Below, piece by piece: positions 12,636 through 25,226 of a DNA stretch of 64,000 bases. Each line of letters begins with the position of its first letter. Position 1 is the first letter of the stretch. Origin of the DNA: Stromatinia cepivora (lineage: Eukaryota; Ascomycota; Leotiomycetes; Helotiales; Sclerotiniaceae). The position numbers and the translations under genes were made by a program. Below the pieces are notes generated by a model that was given only the letters and a program-made list of their open reading frames with translations, was not told the origin of the DNA and searched no databases. Where the stretch lies: the NCBI GenBank assembly GCA_014898415.1, contig RCTD01000008.1, positions 1,302,001-1,366,000 on the forward strand, read 5' to 3'.

Positions 12636-13306
12636 CTTGAATGATTTCTAGAGGGACTTTTTGGTGTTGTTGTCGATGGTTTGTTCAAGGGATTATGGGG
12701 GATTCAAAAGAGGACTTTGAAAGTTGGATTGATTGATCAGCAAAATGGCGCTAATCCGTTAATTGATATTTAAGCGACAAGGATTTTAGGGCAAACTTGG
12801 AATTTCCCAAATGAGACGTCAGGAGTTTCGGAGATGTGAATAGTGGCAAATTTTGTATTTGAAATCAAGTAGAAATCAAATAGAGAAGGGAGGTATTACT
12901 GTATGTCTCAAAAGTGAAATCACTTGGGCTTTATATATCATTGGTGTTGCCATATTAATTGTCAGCATTAAAGTTCTCAGTAAACGGTATCCCGCTCTTG
13001 AGAAATTCCGAGCTCGAAATGAAATCCTTCAAGAATCAATGAGCCGGTGTGAGTCACTTTTGAGATTAAATCGGGTTACAACCATATCAAAATGCAACAA
13101 TATAAATCCATCACTCAATAAGTAAAAGTAGAAACAGAAACAAAGTTCTAGAATCAAGATATGTCATTTCGTAATGCTATGAAGCTATGCAGAATATGCA
13201 CAATGATACATATCAAACAAACGTCAATCAATCATGGTTGATCTTGAATCTTCATCTAGAATTTCTCCACCTCGACAACCAACACTGAATGATTGATAAT
13301 CCTAAT
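12636..13306. other. Spacer between RPL30 and RPL10
   Basis: This is the promoter region of RPL10 and the 3' flank of RPL30, both on the minus strand. A 90-codon plus-strand ORF (12853-13125) has one hydrophobic stretch but no family signature and is not called. Confidence 0.5.
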
Positions 13307-13844
13307 CTATGCAGCTTGGCTAGAGAGGATATCGGAATCACCAGCATCCAAAACAGCCATGGTAGAACATCTGAAGAGCTTACCGCAAGCAGTACCGAGC
13401 TCAATCTATAAAATGATAAAATAGTAAGCAACTGAATACCCTCCAAAGTCTAGAGAGACTTTATCGCTGGGTAATGTCCTCCCAGACCTAAAAGGTTCTG
13501 ATCGATAGACGGATATTTGACAAATGAAATATTCATGTACGTACGTTGTTACCGGAGAAGTGGTGGACTTGAGTCTTGGACAACATGGAGTAGTACTCGA
13601 GCTCAGACTTGCGGAGAGGAGGGGTGTTTCCGGCGATGATGACGAGCTTGGCCTTGCCAGATCGGAGTTGCTTGAGAGTAGACTTGTATCCGAGGGTGAC
13701 TGTAAATTAAAAATTAGCATCTTGTTGAATTGCATGTCGAGGAAAATTGATTTTTTGCATACCCTTTCCGGACTTCATAACAAGAGCCAAACGACTGTTG
13801 ATGGAGTCGGCGGTCTTCTTAGCCTTCTTAGTTGCTGGTGCCAT
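13307..13844 (-). CDS. RPL30: 60S ribosomal protein L30 (eL30)
   Basis: eL30, a kink-turn-binding protein of the large ribosomal subunit. Three exons: 13844-13763 ([20 protein letters not shown] to KSGK), 13699-13545 ([20 protein letters not shown], then [20 protein letters not shown], ending FSGNN) and 13405-13307 ([13 protein letters not shown], then [13 protein letters not shown]). All junctions are GT-AG and in frame, giving 111 aa, the family's usual length; LRKSELEYY and GDSDIL are the hallmark motifs. Introns are 63 and 139 nt. Intron 2 contains two adjacent hairpins (13467-13485 and 13445-13462). In budding yeast L30 represses splicing of its own transcript through a kink-turn; whether these hairpins act similarly is untested. 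It lies 671 bp upstream of RPL10 on the same strand. Confidence 0.96.
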
Positions 13845-15682
13845 CTCTGCGGTTTTGAAATTGAATAATGCGCTCCGGCTGTATTGGAATGTAAGTTTGG
13901 TGTTGTCGTTGGGGTTGAAGGGGAAGCTTTTGAAAAAGTTCGAAAAGTTCCTGGATATTTTCAAAGTGCGGGACGCTAAGGATGGATTACGCTAAGACTG
14001 AAATCGACTAGACTGTGACATATAAAACGTGACCACCTACTCTTTGGTGAAAAGTATACACGTGATACAACTTGGATCTACTCTACATGACACAGGAGGG
14101 ACTTCTTGTCGCCTGGACTTTTCAAGGTTTATCAAAATGTAAAACGGACCTGCAATGTTTTCGCAGAAGTTGTGCTCAGACGTATACTGTGCGTACTGAA
14201 GATTAAGGAATGATGATCCCAGATTCCCAACCCGGACTTCCCATATTCAATCAGCAGGTCGCAGGTTATTTATTCTGGCGGATCAATCAACCTTGATCAA
14301 AATGCTGAATGCTAAATCCTACATCACCATCAAATATCGGTCATGGTTCATGGAATCCACTGGAAAAAGGTCACGTTCATTTTCATGCAAAACTGACAAC
14401 GAATAAAAGGAAACCTTGTTCCTCGGAGGCAAGTAATAAGTAATAAATACCAGGTAGTAAGTATCCTTTATGAAAACGGTGAACGGAGATTTGCAGATTT
14501 CAATATGCATTCATGCATTCATCAAAACGCATGGTCCACTGTGGGGATTTTTGTATGGATTTTTGTTATGGATAACTCTTTGCGAACTTGATCATAGGGA
14601 AATCTTGAGAACGGCCAATCTTTCAACATCCGGGCCATATCAAGGTACAAGTAATGAATATCGAAGCCGGCCTTTGTATATTAAAGAAATAGGAGTATGG
14701 GAGTTATTATTCATTTCTAGGTATTAAGAACAATAAACAAATATAAAATACAAATAAAATATCAATATCATAGGTAATCAATGTCAATAACAAGGGGGTT
14801 GGACACGTAGGTGTAAAAAGGAAACAACTTCCCTCCTTTTTCTTATTGAAATCAAATCATCATCCTTGGATTCATCCCTTCATCCCTTCATCCCTTACCT
14901 AGTACTTCATACTCTTCCGCCCTACCTACCGTTAATTTGTATCTCCTGATCAAAAAAACATACACGGCAAAGCCCATTTTGTAGTATTTTTTTGTTTTCA
15001 ACCGCATCAACCGTTCACATTTAGGGCGGTTACTTGGTTACTTTACTACATACGGTACATGTTGATCAAAGATACATAACGAAATCTTATCGCATCGCAT
15101 CGCATCGCATCTTACCTTGTCCTTACCCTCACCTCACTCACCCCTTACTGCATAACCTCACTCGATTCTCGAATCACCAGACATCACCAATCCACTTACC
15201 GCAAATCTTACCTACCAACCAATCTTACCTACGAATCTCACCTACCCTACCTCTCATTCACGCGACTTACGAAAATTACGATAAAACGCTTCTATATTTA
15301 CATTTTAAGCTGAAGCGGCGTGTTGTAAACAAGCAACTGAAAAACCGAGCACACTGCCCCAACAGCCAGAATTCACAGCCTACTACTAAATAGCTTGAAG
15401 GCAACTTAAGTACCCACGAAATCTCTAAGAATAGCTCAATCCGCAAAGGCTCAAATTATTCAAACATTAGCATTGATGCAACAATAACCATAATCTATAG
15501 ACCATAAGATTATTGATATTATTACTATCTTGCTACTATCACTACATTCTTTATTACTTTAACGATTCCACGTTTCACGTCTGTTTTTCATTACGAGATC
15601 ACGGTTTCGTTAACTTTAGTTTATACCCTTCTTCAGGATAGGATAGAATAGGATAGGATAGGATAGGACACAAGTAATCACA
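13845..15682. other. Divergent promoter interval between RPL30 and the 15683 gene
   Basis: No coding region is supported. It holds short tandem repeats: CGCAT x4 (15091-15111) and a GGATA array at 15635-15668 that ends 15 bases before the 15683 start codon. Most of the right half is probably promoter and 5' leader of the coiled-coil gene. Confidence 0.5.
15635..15668. repeat. GGATA tandem repeat in the 5' leader
   Basis: Six or seven GGATA pentamers, one altered, sit in the likely 5' UTR just before the ATG at 15683. Confidence 0.85.
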
Positions 15683-17643
15683 ATGTCAGCAGTTACAAAA
15701 AAACCCCCAGTGACTCTAGGAGCTGGTCGCAGAACATCATCAGATACTTCAAGTACCGGTATTCCATCAAGAACTTCAACACGTTCACCAACAAAAGACT
15801 CTTCACCTACTACAAACGGAACACACGCACGAAGTCGTTCAATACGCAGTGGTACCCCATTATCCGCACGAGCTGCCATGCAACGACCGGGCACTGGTAC
15901 ATCCAATCTCAGTTCAAATAGTGTACCATCTGTGGCAGATGATGAAGCGAGGGCTGAGAATATTGCTCTCTTGGATGATTTGAAAGAGAGACTTCGTAAA
16001 ACAGAAACCATATCGGAGCAATTTCAGAAACAAGCTCAAGTTCTTCAATCAAGGTTGGATGAAGCTTTACAAGATCAAGGGAAATTGGAGGATCGTTTAC
16101 ATGAGAACGAAGAGAGATTAGAGACTTTACAAAATGAAAAGAGAGATGCTCTTCGACAAAAGAGGGAGATGGAATCGATTTATGAAGCCGAGAGAAGTTC
16201 CATGACAAAAGAAAGGGAAGAAATGGCAAATCGAGAGGAAGAGATGCAGACAATCATTCAGCGATTAAAGGATTCTTTATCGCAAAGATCTTCGTCAGAT
16301 GAAGAATCACGATTGTCTAGGCGCTGTAAGTTGTCACATTATCTTATAAACAATTCATTGTGCTAACATTTGAAGCAAATAACGCTTCGCCGAATGTCGA
16401 AAATGGACAATTCGCTCCTCCATCCGGATTAAATCGCAGTGATTCTCGCAACAATTCCAAATTACTTCTACAAAAGGATAGACTTATTGAATCCTTGCGA
16501 CTAGAATTGGCAGAAGCTCAGATCAAATTGGTGGAATCTGAAAATATGGGAGGTGGACGAATGCAAGAGGTTGAAAAATTACTTTTGGAAGCACGAATGA
16601 CGAATGCAAGATTGATGGAAGATAACGAGAGTTTCCAATTACTTTTACAAGAAAAGACATTGAATGGCGATTTCTCGAAAGATCATTTTGAATACATGGG
16701 CGCGTCTTCAAACGCTGATGCGCTGAATGCCCTTGAGGGACGATCACCAGGAGCTTCTCTCGCCGACGAGCTTTCTGAACTTAACGACAATGAAGGCGAG
16801 AATGATCAATACCGTCGCCTTGAAGGCGAGTTGAAATCTGCCAAGGACCAGAATAAGGCTTTAACATTATATATCAACAAAATTATCGAGCGACTCCTTC
16901 AACATCAAGATTTTGAAACGATTCTCGACTCGGACTTCAAATCTGGAGATACTAAAGGACCTGCAAATAAGGATAAAGATCTTCCACCTCCACCAAAAGA
17001 ACAAGCTAGTGGTGCATCAATTCTTCAACGTGCGAAGACTGTAGCTATGGGAAGTCGCAAACCAAGACCTCAATCAGTTATGCCAATGAGCCATTCAACA
17101 CTCAACCAGGATCCCGAAACAGCACCCAGCATTCCATTTGGAGTTGGCCGTTCATCAAGTGTTCGACAAGGAGTTCGTCCCAAATCAGAACAATATACAG
17201 GCAGTGGAGCATCGATCGTCAATCAAATGTACAGAGGTGGCCAAACCTCGCCACCCCTTCATGGACCCCAAACACCCCGACACTCACAAACCTTTTTTGG
17301 GGCTGGTCCAATGACCGGTAAACCCACTTCTCGCCATACATCCTTAAGCCAAGTCCCCACCGCGGGTAATTTCTCGGGTCTCAAGAGCGAAAGTAGTAGT
17401 ATAAGCGGAGATAGCGGTGAGGTCAGCACACCGCCTAGTACCTACAGTCCTCCACGAAAAGAAGCGAGAAAATTCGCCGGAAACAAACCAAAACCGTTAC
17501 AATTGGTTCAGGACAAAGAAGAAGAGGATAAGAAGGCTAAGAGGGGAAGTTGGATGGGTTGGGCTTTTGGTGGCGCAGTTGCTCAGAAGAAAGAAGATAG
17601 CACAGGGGCTGGGGCACCAAGTGAAGATCCAATTATCGAATAA
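15683..17643 (+). CDS. Coiled-coil protein with disordered basic N-terminus
   Basis: Two exons, 15683-16325 and 16376-17643, joined by a 50-nt intron with donor GTAAGT, branch CTAAC and acceptor AAG; the frame is kept (phase 1) and the product is 636 aa. Residues 1-85 are Ser/Thr/Pro-rich and basic, the composition of many microtubule- or membrane-associated tails. Residues about 86-205 form a long heptad-like coiled coil, followed by shorter coils at about 243-310 and 360-402; the last ends in LTLYINKIIERLLQHQDFET, the best-conserved-looking block. The remaining C-terminal third is Pro/Ser/Gln-rich and ends in a Lys-rich stretch and GSWMGWAFGG. No signal peptide or enzyme motif. It resembles fungal proteins annotated as M-protein-repeat or coiled-coil hypotheticals; a cytoskeletal or septal scaffold role is only a guess. 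Confidence 0.9.
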
Positions 17644-20600
17644 TTGCGCAGTGCGCTAGGATTTATATAAATTATGGTTGGAAATTTATGAATGGGGAAA
17701 GGATATGGGGTAATATCTGATAATGATTCCAGGGGAGATATGATTGGAAATTTGTGTGGAATAATGTTGTTGAATGTGTTTGGTACAGTCTCGGAAGATT
17801 TGGTGGCGGGTGGATATATTTTTCTTTTCTCTTTCTCTCTTCTCCTTCTCTCCCAATACCACATGTGGATATTAGTTTATCCTTTGATTGGTCGGTAAGT
17901 TGGTCACCGAGGGCAGCACAAACTCTCCTCGATTCTTTACTACGTTTAGTTACTTTTACGCCTGCCTAGATAAACATCTCTCTTCTCTCTGCTCGCTCGC
18001 TGGCGAGAAACGATGATGCATATATGGATGGATATGTGCATGAATATCAATGTATGCATGTATGTATGTATATGAGAATGAATGGATGAATTGGAATGAA
18101 AAGATTTTTTTTAAATTTTTTGGTTTGAATGTAATGAATATTTTGGTTGATTTGATTGATTGGGTGAGCCTGTGTGAGATGCGGATGTGAGATTTAGGTG
18201 TAAGATTTGGATGTGAGATTTGGATATGATTTTGGTTTGTGAATACAATTCCCATAAACGTGCTTTTTCGCCCGTGGATGAAATGCTTGGGATTTGGATT
18301 TGGATTTGGATTTGAATCCCTCGTTCTTCTACATCCCAGTCGTTGCATTGCATTATATTTGATGTTTCACAAATTTTAAAGAGCTGTGTTTTTATATTAT
18401 AAAAAGGAGCTTCTCCGTATTTAGATTAATAATTAATGATCAGGAAGGGGCAATTTTGGCAACGGAGGAATATTCATTTTAAAATGGATTTTGCTGTTCT
18501 TGGGGGTACGGACGTACTTCATTCATTCTCTTTTCACTCAACGGGGATGAAACAATGGATGCGTGTCGTGTGGTGAGTATTCATCAACTTCTTTTCTCTG
18601 TCTCTCTTTCTACTCTGTAAGTGTAGGTTCTTGAATTCTATAGATTAAGTAGGATATTAATCTATATACTACCCTCATAATTCTCTTATCTAACTTCTTA
18701 GAGTAAGGTTACGAACTCAATCTGTTTTAGTTTATAATGTGTAAAGATAGATGATTAAAATTAAATAGGAGGGTAATATATTTTTATTTTTATTTTATAT
18801 TTTCATTTTTGAATTAATATTTTAGATAATATAATTATAATTAATTATTATAAATTTCTTATTATTATTTTCAAAACAATAAATCATTTTGTATTGTTAT
18901 ATAATATAAGGAATCTGATTAAATTCAAATCCTGATATTGGTATTGATAATGAGAATTAATAAGGATTTTGAATTATTTATATATTTATATTTTTGAAAT
19001 GTGATATATAATATATTTGAAATTAATAAATTGAATGAAGTAATTAAGGGAGAGTTTTTTTGTAGAATTGAATGATATATTTGAAGGTGAATCGAGGTAA
19101 GAAATGGTGAAGGGTAGGAATTCATTTATATGATAATATTGATTTCGAATTGGATTTTGGAGTATAAATGTATATATTATTTTGTTCTTTTTTTTTTGTT
19201 AGGGTTTTGGTAAGTATAGGGATGGGGATGGATGGTGATAATGACGGATGGTGGAGGTGAGGAGTATTCATTTATGCAGTATATAGTAGTTTTGTGATTA
19301 TACAATCGAATGGATCTGTAAGGTGGATTCTCTCCAAGCTTATATTTATCTCACTCGGCCTCCAAGTCAAGTTTTAACAAGGATATTTGGCATGCATGTG
19401 CTGATGGTCATAAGAAGTGGAAGAGGGGGATTCTTTTCCCATTTGTTTTGGGTGGGAAGGGGGGACAGGGATAGAAGGAGAGAAACTCGATGGATAAATA
19501 GATAATATGAGAAGATAGTACATCCTCCTCGTCAAATTAAATTTATTACTATCGAACTTGAGATGATACAATCAACTACCATCTTCACTCAGTTCTTACT
19601 TCTCAGAATTTTTCGTCTAATTACATAGTATCATCTGCAGGAATCCACATCCCCCTCCAGCAACTCCATACTTTTACCGCTGAATTCATGTTTAGAACTT
19701 CCCTTTACCTCTGGCAGAATGGGACCCTTGATGCTTCGTCATTGCACATTTGAGAATATTTTGGACTTTGTTTCTGAGCTGGTTGGATGTTCATATAGAC
19801 ATATTTTGAGATTTGATTCTCTGTTCTCGGTTAGTTTTCAGGGTGGAGGAGTGGTTATAGATGGGGATTCACTCTCTTGCGGGGCGAATGGTGACTAGTG
19901 CAGGGGTGGGTGAATCTGCGATGGAAAATGGATGTGATTCACATTCTATTATGGGTACTATCAAGGAATATGTGAATTGTGGTGGTGAATTGAAATTTTG
20001 AACGGAAAGAGTGGTGCTATTTGTTCGTAGGTCATCTATATAAAAAGGCAAAGTTTCAATCTTGCTATAGTAGGGAGTCAAATTACATCCAGAAGAACAT
20101 ATGGTTTTCTGCATCGAAGAGCAGAGTTCCCTGAAGAATATAAGGTGTAGCTATGCTATGAACACTATGGTTCATGTATCTCTGTATACGAATATTTCTC
20201 TCTTTTCTCATCTTGCGTCTTTAATCTTTTATCATCGCTGTCACTGAATATATACCCATCTCATCTCTTAAGTGAAGAGAACCTGTTGTCGTCGGTAATT
20301 TTGTAACCATTGTATTCAAGATGACACTTAGTTCATCACCACAACCCTAACTTTGCTTTCTTCTTTACACCCCTTCGGTTTGAACGCAGAAAGCCACATT
20401 CATATTAATAGTCTACCTACCCGTTCCTGAAGAAAATCGAATCAAGTATTCTATTTGGATATACTGTTTTGATTTGAGGGAGGGATGGGTTTTATATATG
20501 GTTAGTTTGGGTTCGCTTCCTTTGATGAATTAACTGATGGGTGAAGTATGTGAGGCTATAGCAGTGAGAATAGGTTCCACTTTACCGTAGGAAACAGGTG

Positions 20601-23541
20601 GGAAAGGGTTTGGGTGAGCGGATGGCTGTTTACGTAATTATTCGTTATTATTGGGATATGTGATTTCGGGACGGGTGAATTGAAAGTCAAACATTCAGAC
20701 AGTTATCTATTTAAGTCACCGAGATCTCTTTCCCGCAGTTCATTGGTTTTAGTTTTCATTGTCATTGTTGGTATACTATATCATATCTGACCCCATCCTC
20801 TCTTCTTATCATCACCACCCTCCTCCTCCTCCTCCGCAGTAGCGCTGTCAAGTACGTACTTTTCAACATTCCTTGCACAAATTTTGCATTTACAAACCAC
20901 ACATCTGTCTCATCTCAACCTATTTTCAAAAGATTCTATACTCTATAGAGTTTTAGTATTATCGAAATACTTCATTGCAAAGGTGTTCTCCTACAAGTGC
21001 TAGAATTTGCATCTTTACAATATTTGAGTAGCCTTAGAGATTAGAGACCTTCCTTTATATTGAGGTGATCTCAATTTGGAAGAGCAGAGTGGCGTTTGTG
21101 CAAAAAACCCGAGGAAAAAGACCGTTCATTCATTTATTGAAGTCACCGATATTTCACGTCTTGCTACAGTATCAAGAACATTTGTTGACTTGATAAATTC
21201 ATAATGAACGTCATATGTATGATCAAGGTTTTTTATCCATGGTTTTCTAACTCAACCTCTTAGTTTGCGTCTTTTTCTTTCTAATAGAAAGGATGTTAAT
21301 CTACAAATGCTCTCCGCTCATTTTGTTATCTTATCTTCGCTGTGGGTAGATGTTTGTTGTGCTTCTTGGTATATCTCATCTTCTATTCATTTTCATCATC
21401 GTCTCGTCCCTCTCGCTCCATTCACGATCATCTATCACTCACTTCTACCATTCTATTCCCCAAAAAACTCCAAAAGATTTCAAAGCTCAAAGTTTCCATT
21501 GACTTCTTATGTTCATAAATTGTTGCGGTTTCTATCGTACTGGAATATAAAAGTAAAACAGAGAAAAATGCGTGGATTTCTGCTTCTGACAGCAAGGTTC
21601 CGATTCCATAATAAGTCTACAATGATTATGATATTCATACATTGGCGAATGTAGAATCTCTCTCATCCGAGGCTCATTTTGCGATGTCGTTTACTTTGTT
21701 ATTAATATATTGGCACCTTTGGCGGTTAGATAGTTCAGATGGTAGTTGGACTATTAGAGATCCTAATGTATTTATTCTATTATAGCTCATCCTATCTATA
21801 TCCCACTCCCAAATCATCCGATTGCATCATTATGCTGCAGATATTTGTATTCTTGTGAGTCAGTCAAATATACCTGATCCTGGGTCAGAGAGCAAATATT
21901 TGGAATTATCCAAATATCTTGCACGGCCTACTTCACAGTATGCACCCCCCATTGTGGTTGTTACTCATCCTTTTCATTAACTTGAAGTGGATTTGAAGAT
22001 TATGGAAGATCCTTTTATGCTGGTTGGATAATTTAGACAGTCGAATTTGTTAGAAAATATGGGCTTTGAATTGGAAACTAGTGGTGAATGATGTAGGTGG
22101 AATAATGAGAAGTGGTGAGTGATGCTCTGATTTGAATTCGGTGAGGGGTGCGTGGAGTTTTGGCTTGAATCAGACCTGTACAACTACTGTCCTCGTCGGC
22201 ATTGCTCCAAGAGATCTTCTACGCTATAAACGTCGTGAAAGGGTGTACATGGTGTCTATAAACGGGATTATTCACAGATATTGAAGGCGTAGGTGTGCAT
22301 GGCTTTGCATCCGCAATATTTCTTGCTTATAACATTGTACAATAATCCGCTCCGATCTAGATACTCATTTCACTTAAATTTCATATAATCTCTGGATCTC
22401 AGTTTCTCCGCCCTCATAAACTCTCGTTGTTACTCACGAGTTTCTAACTGATTGTCGTCGAATATCCAGAATCTTCATCGCGGAAGTATAGTCACTTCTC
22501 TCATTACCTTGACAAGTTTTAGTCCAACAATAGTTCAAGAGCACATGCCATTGATACAGCTCTCGGGTGCACTGAAACTGTCAACCATGTAATGCTGCCA
22601 TTTCTAACTACGTGATTGATGATCTTTTCGTAAGCGTCTTATGGACTCTTATATATCCCCATATTTAAGATTTTATGTCTTCGTATTGTACTAATAGGAA
22701 GTAAAACGGAGGGGAAATGCTAAACAGAATGTATCATCGTCCACTTCCATCAACTCCCACAGTAACTTCCCAGTCAACCGCGCTCCTGATGGATACTCAT
22801 TATATTACCGTAACTCTTAAGAGGTGGGTACAGATGGTGAATTGAATGATCTTTTTCGGGTTCTAGACTTACTATAAGTGGCTTAATAATTCTATGCTGG
22901 AGCTTGGTCAAGAAAATGTCTTATTGGATGTTTTGTTTGGAGAATGTGCTCTGCAAACAGCGAAGCCGGTGAGAGAGGTTTATGAGGTGCGGGGTTCTTG
23001 ACGCTGCTGCTTCGAAAAATTTGCCTTTGTATTTTGATTCTATGGTAGTCTGATATTTCATCTCTTTCCTTGGTTTTGTATCCTCTGTTGTCCCTATCCC
23101 GCTCCTTAGTCTTATTGTCACTGCTTGGCCCCTCTCGCCATCAGACAGTGAGAAATACCAACCTGAAAATCGAACAATGCTCCAGTCTAAATAAACTACC
23201 ATCTTCGGTCCTTCCTCGGTCCATGTTTCATGGTTGGATCCCACCATATCTACTGGTAGCCTCTGTCAATCTCGAAATCTGGATATCCTCGAAGATATGG
23301 GTGGGTTTTCCTTACGGCAGTCAGATGGTACCTGGCTTTCCTAAGCATGTGGCAGACTCTTATATAACTTCCTCACACTGCTAAATTCTGTACATCATCA
23401 TGGCAACGCGTGGTAAAATGGAGCAATGATTCGGAATAGAGAAATTATTATTCCTTCTCCACCTAGCTACAACTTCAAAAATTTACTAAAACAGCTATTT
23501 TCTTTTTCACAGGGTGGGACCTAAGCAAAAAAGATGATATA
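17644..23541. other. 5.9-kb interval with no supported gene
   Basis: No ORF here has a recognisable domain or fungal gene architecture. Visible structure: TATG-rich and (TTTGGA)n microsatellites near 18040-18070 and 18285-18316, an AT-rich patch at about 18750-19200, and a CCT repeat near 20820 followed by a GTACGT donor-like motif. The 129-codon plus ORF at 21265-21654 looks non-coding. This could be a long regulatory region or contain non-coding RNA. Confidence 0.45.
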
Positions 23542-23648
23542 TGCGCCCGCCGGAAATCGAATCCGGGGCCCATCGATGTTGGTCAGCGACTCTTGTAATC
23601 AAGAGATGCTAATGGCAACGATGGATTTTACCACTAAACCACAGGCGC
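23542..23648 (-). tRNA. tRNA-Gly(GCC) with 36-nt intron
   Basis: The minus strand folds as a full cloverleaf: acceptor stem GCGCCTG/CGGGCGC (one T-G pair), A box TGGTTTAGTGG, anticodon arm CATCG-TTGCCAT-CGATG with anticodon GCC, and T arm CCGGA-TTCGATT-TCCGG. The anticodon loop is split after position 37 by a 36-nt intron (23577-23612). The body closely matches the yeast tRNA-Gly(GCC) pattern. An A-run on the plus strand at about 23527-23532 gives the T-run terminator downstream. Confidence 0.93.
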
Positions 23649-24305
23649 TTGTTGTTCTCGTTGGTTGTTGATGGAGAAATGGGGCACTGTGTGGAAATAT
23701 ATTTTCAGATTGAAAATATCCATTGCACTAGACCCACTTGTATTAACCGAAAGATTTTTTAACACTAAAACTCACCCACTTCAACAAATGACAAAAATAT
23801 ATATAATAATAGAAGAACCCTTCAAATTCGAGATTTCGAATACTTTGAACTAAAATAAAAATTATAATCTTAAAACCCTATCTTTTGAGATCGGTACTAT
23901 TATTGAAAGAGTAGAATATTTAATAATAGATGAATCTTTGTATATTATTATTATAGAGTAATTCAAAATAAAATAAAAAAATTATTAAATCTTTTTAGAA
24001 GGTAATTAAGAATATTTTAGAACAACGAATATAAATAACTTTTTGAAATATAAAGAAATATGATTTCGTTATGAAGATAATGTCAAAACGAAATTAATCG
24101 GAGAAGAAGATGAAGAAATAATTATTATTTCTTTCAAACTCGAAAACAAAAATAATACTAAAAGTAGAATAGTAAAAATGTAAAAGGTAGGTTTTAGAAT
24201 CTATAAATTAGATATTGTTTTAAATAGGAATTAGAAAAGTACAATCATTTTTTGTAGTAAGAGGTAATGTAATGAATGATTCTAAGCATAATTGATTACC
24301 TTGTA
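23649..24305. other. AT-rich spacer between tRNA-Gly and MITE
   Basis: Strongly AT-biased sequence with no gene, resembling RIP-degraded repeat DNA. This is the left edge of the AT-rich compartment. Confidence 0.5.
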
Positions 24306-24732
24306 CGGAGGTTGATGGGGTAAGTATTGTAAGACATTTTTTACCCATATATCGCTGTTTTTCCTGTCTTTTGATGCTGCTTTAAACAATTTGAATAGAT
24401 ATTGAGCTGTTCTCCCTTCAAATTTCGAATTTTGATTGTATTTCGAGGATTTCAATAAAATCTCAACAATTTGATGATTTTGAAATTTTTAAAATTGATA
24501 TAATCTCTTTTAATAACTTTAAAATAGATTTTTGAATAAAAAATTAATGATTTTAAATGATTTCGAATAATTTTAAATAAATAATTGAGAATTTACAATA
24601 CTTTAATCACTTAGATTTCACCATACAAATTTTCAACCAGCGTAATGATATTATTGGTCAGAGCCCCTGTCTGTGGAACCAAGCACGGTCATTTTTTGGT
24701 ATGTCTTACAATACTTACCCCATCAACCTCCG
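24306..24732. mobile_element. TA-flanked MITE with 32-bp terminal inverted repeats
   Basis: Perfect inverted repeats CGGAGGTTGATGGGGTAAGT(...)AAGACAT bound a 427-bp segment: left arm 24306-24337, right arm 24701-24732. Both ends are flanked by TA (24304-24305 and 24733-24734), as expected for Tc1/mariner-superfamily insertion. The interior is AT-rich and has no transposase frame, so it is non-autonomous. It sits 39 bp from the 3' end of the second tRNA-Gly. The arms are perfect although the interior is AT-saturated. Confidence 0.85.
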
Positions 24733-24771
24733 TAATTTATAAAAGAAATCAGACTCATAACTGGGGCAAAA

Positions 24772-24878
24772 TGCGTTCGCCGGGAATCGAACCCGGGGCC
24801 CATCGACGTTGGATTCCTGGAGAATGCACTCTGGAAATCTGCTGGCAACGATGGATTTTACCACTAAACCACAAACGC
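24772..24878 (-). tRNA. tRNA-Gly(GCC), second copy, 36-nt intron
   Basis: Minus-strand cloverleaf with acceptor stem GCGTTTG/CGAACGC, A box TGGTTTAGTGG, anticodon arm CATCG-TTGCCAT-CGATG (anticodon GCC) and T arm CCGGG-TTCGATT-CCCGG. The intron (24807-24842) has the same length and position as in the copy at 23542 but an unrelated sequence. The plus-strand ORF across it (containing SPGIEPGAHR) is the well-known false translation of tRNA antisense. Confidence 0.93.
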
Positions 24879-25226
24879 TTGTAGATTACTATTTATTGTT
24901 CTACTCCACTATATAAAAAGTGCTCATGATGATACTTTTCATTATATTAAAATATAGAAGTGAAAATTGATTATTGATTTCTGTAACATGTCAAAAAAAA
25001 AATTCTTTACAAACAAGCGAGATTAGATATTCATTTAATAATAAATAATAATATTATATATTAATCAATTTTTTTTTTTTTATTCTTTATATTTATTATT
25101 TCTTTTTAAATTATAAATAAATTATTCCAAGAAACCAAAAATTAATCAAAAAATCAAGTTTTGATAACAAGAATTGAATTCAACAAAGAAATCAAATTTC
25201 TAATCTTGTGATTAAAAGTTATATAT
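24879..25226. other. AT-rich spacer
   Basis: AT-saturated sequence without a gene. It ends in TATAT, the left target-site duplication of the solo LTR. Confidence 0.5.

Noticed and set aside
12853..13125. 90-codon plus ORF with a hydrophobic segment
   Set aside because: It lies in the RPL10 promoter, has no family signature or leader context, and is likely chance.
15034..15393. 119-codon plus ORF upstream of the coiled-coil gene
   Set aside because: His/Thr/Pro-rich translation of a C/T-rich leader with CGCAT repeats; no sign of selection.
21265..21654. 129-codon plus ORF
   Set aside because: Composition and residue pattern look random; no domain, intron signals or conserved start context.
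24645..24884. 79-codon plus-strand ORF with SPGIEPGAHR
   Set aside because: It is the antisense translation of a tRNA-Gly gene, a classic false protein.
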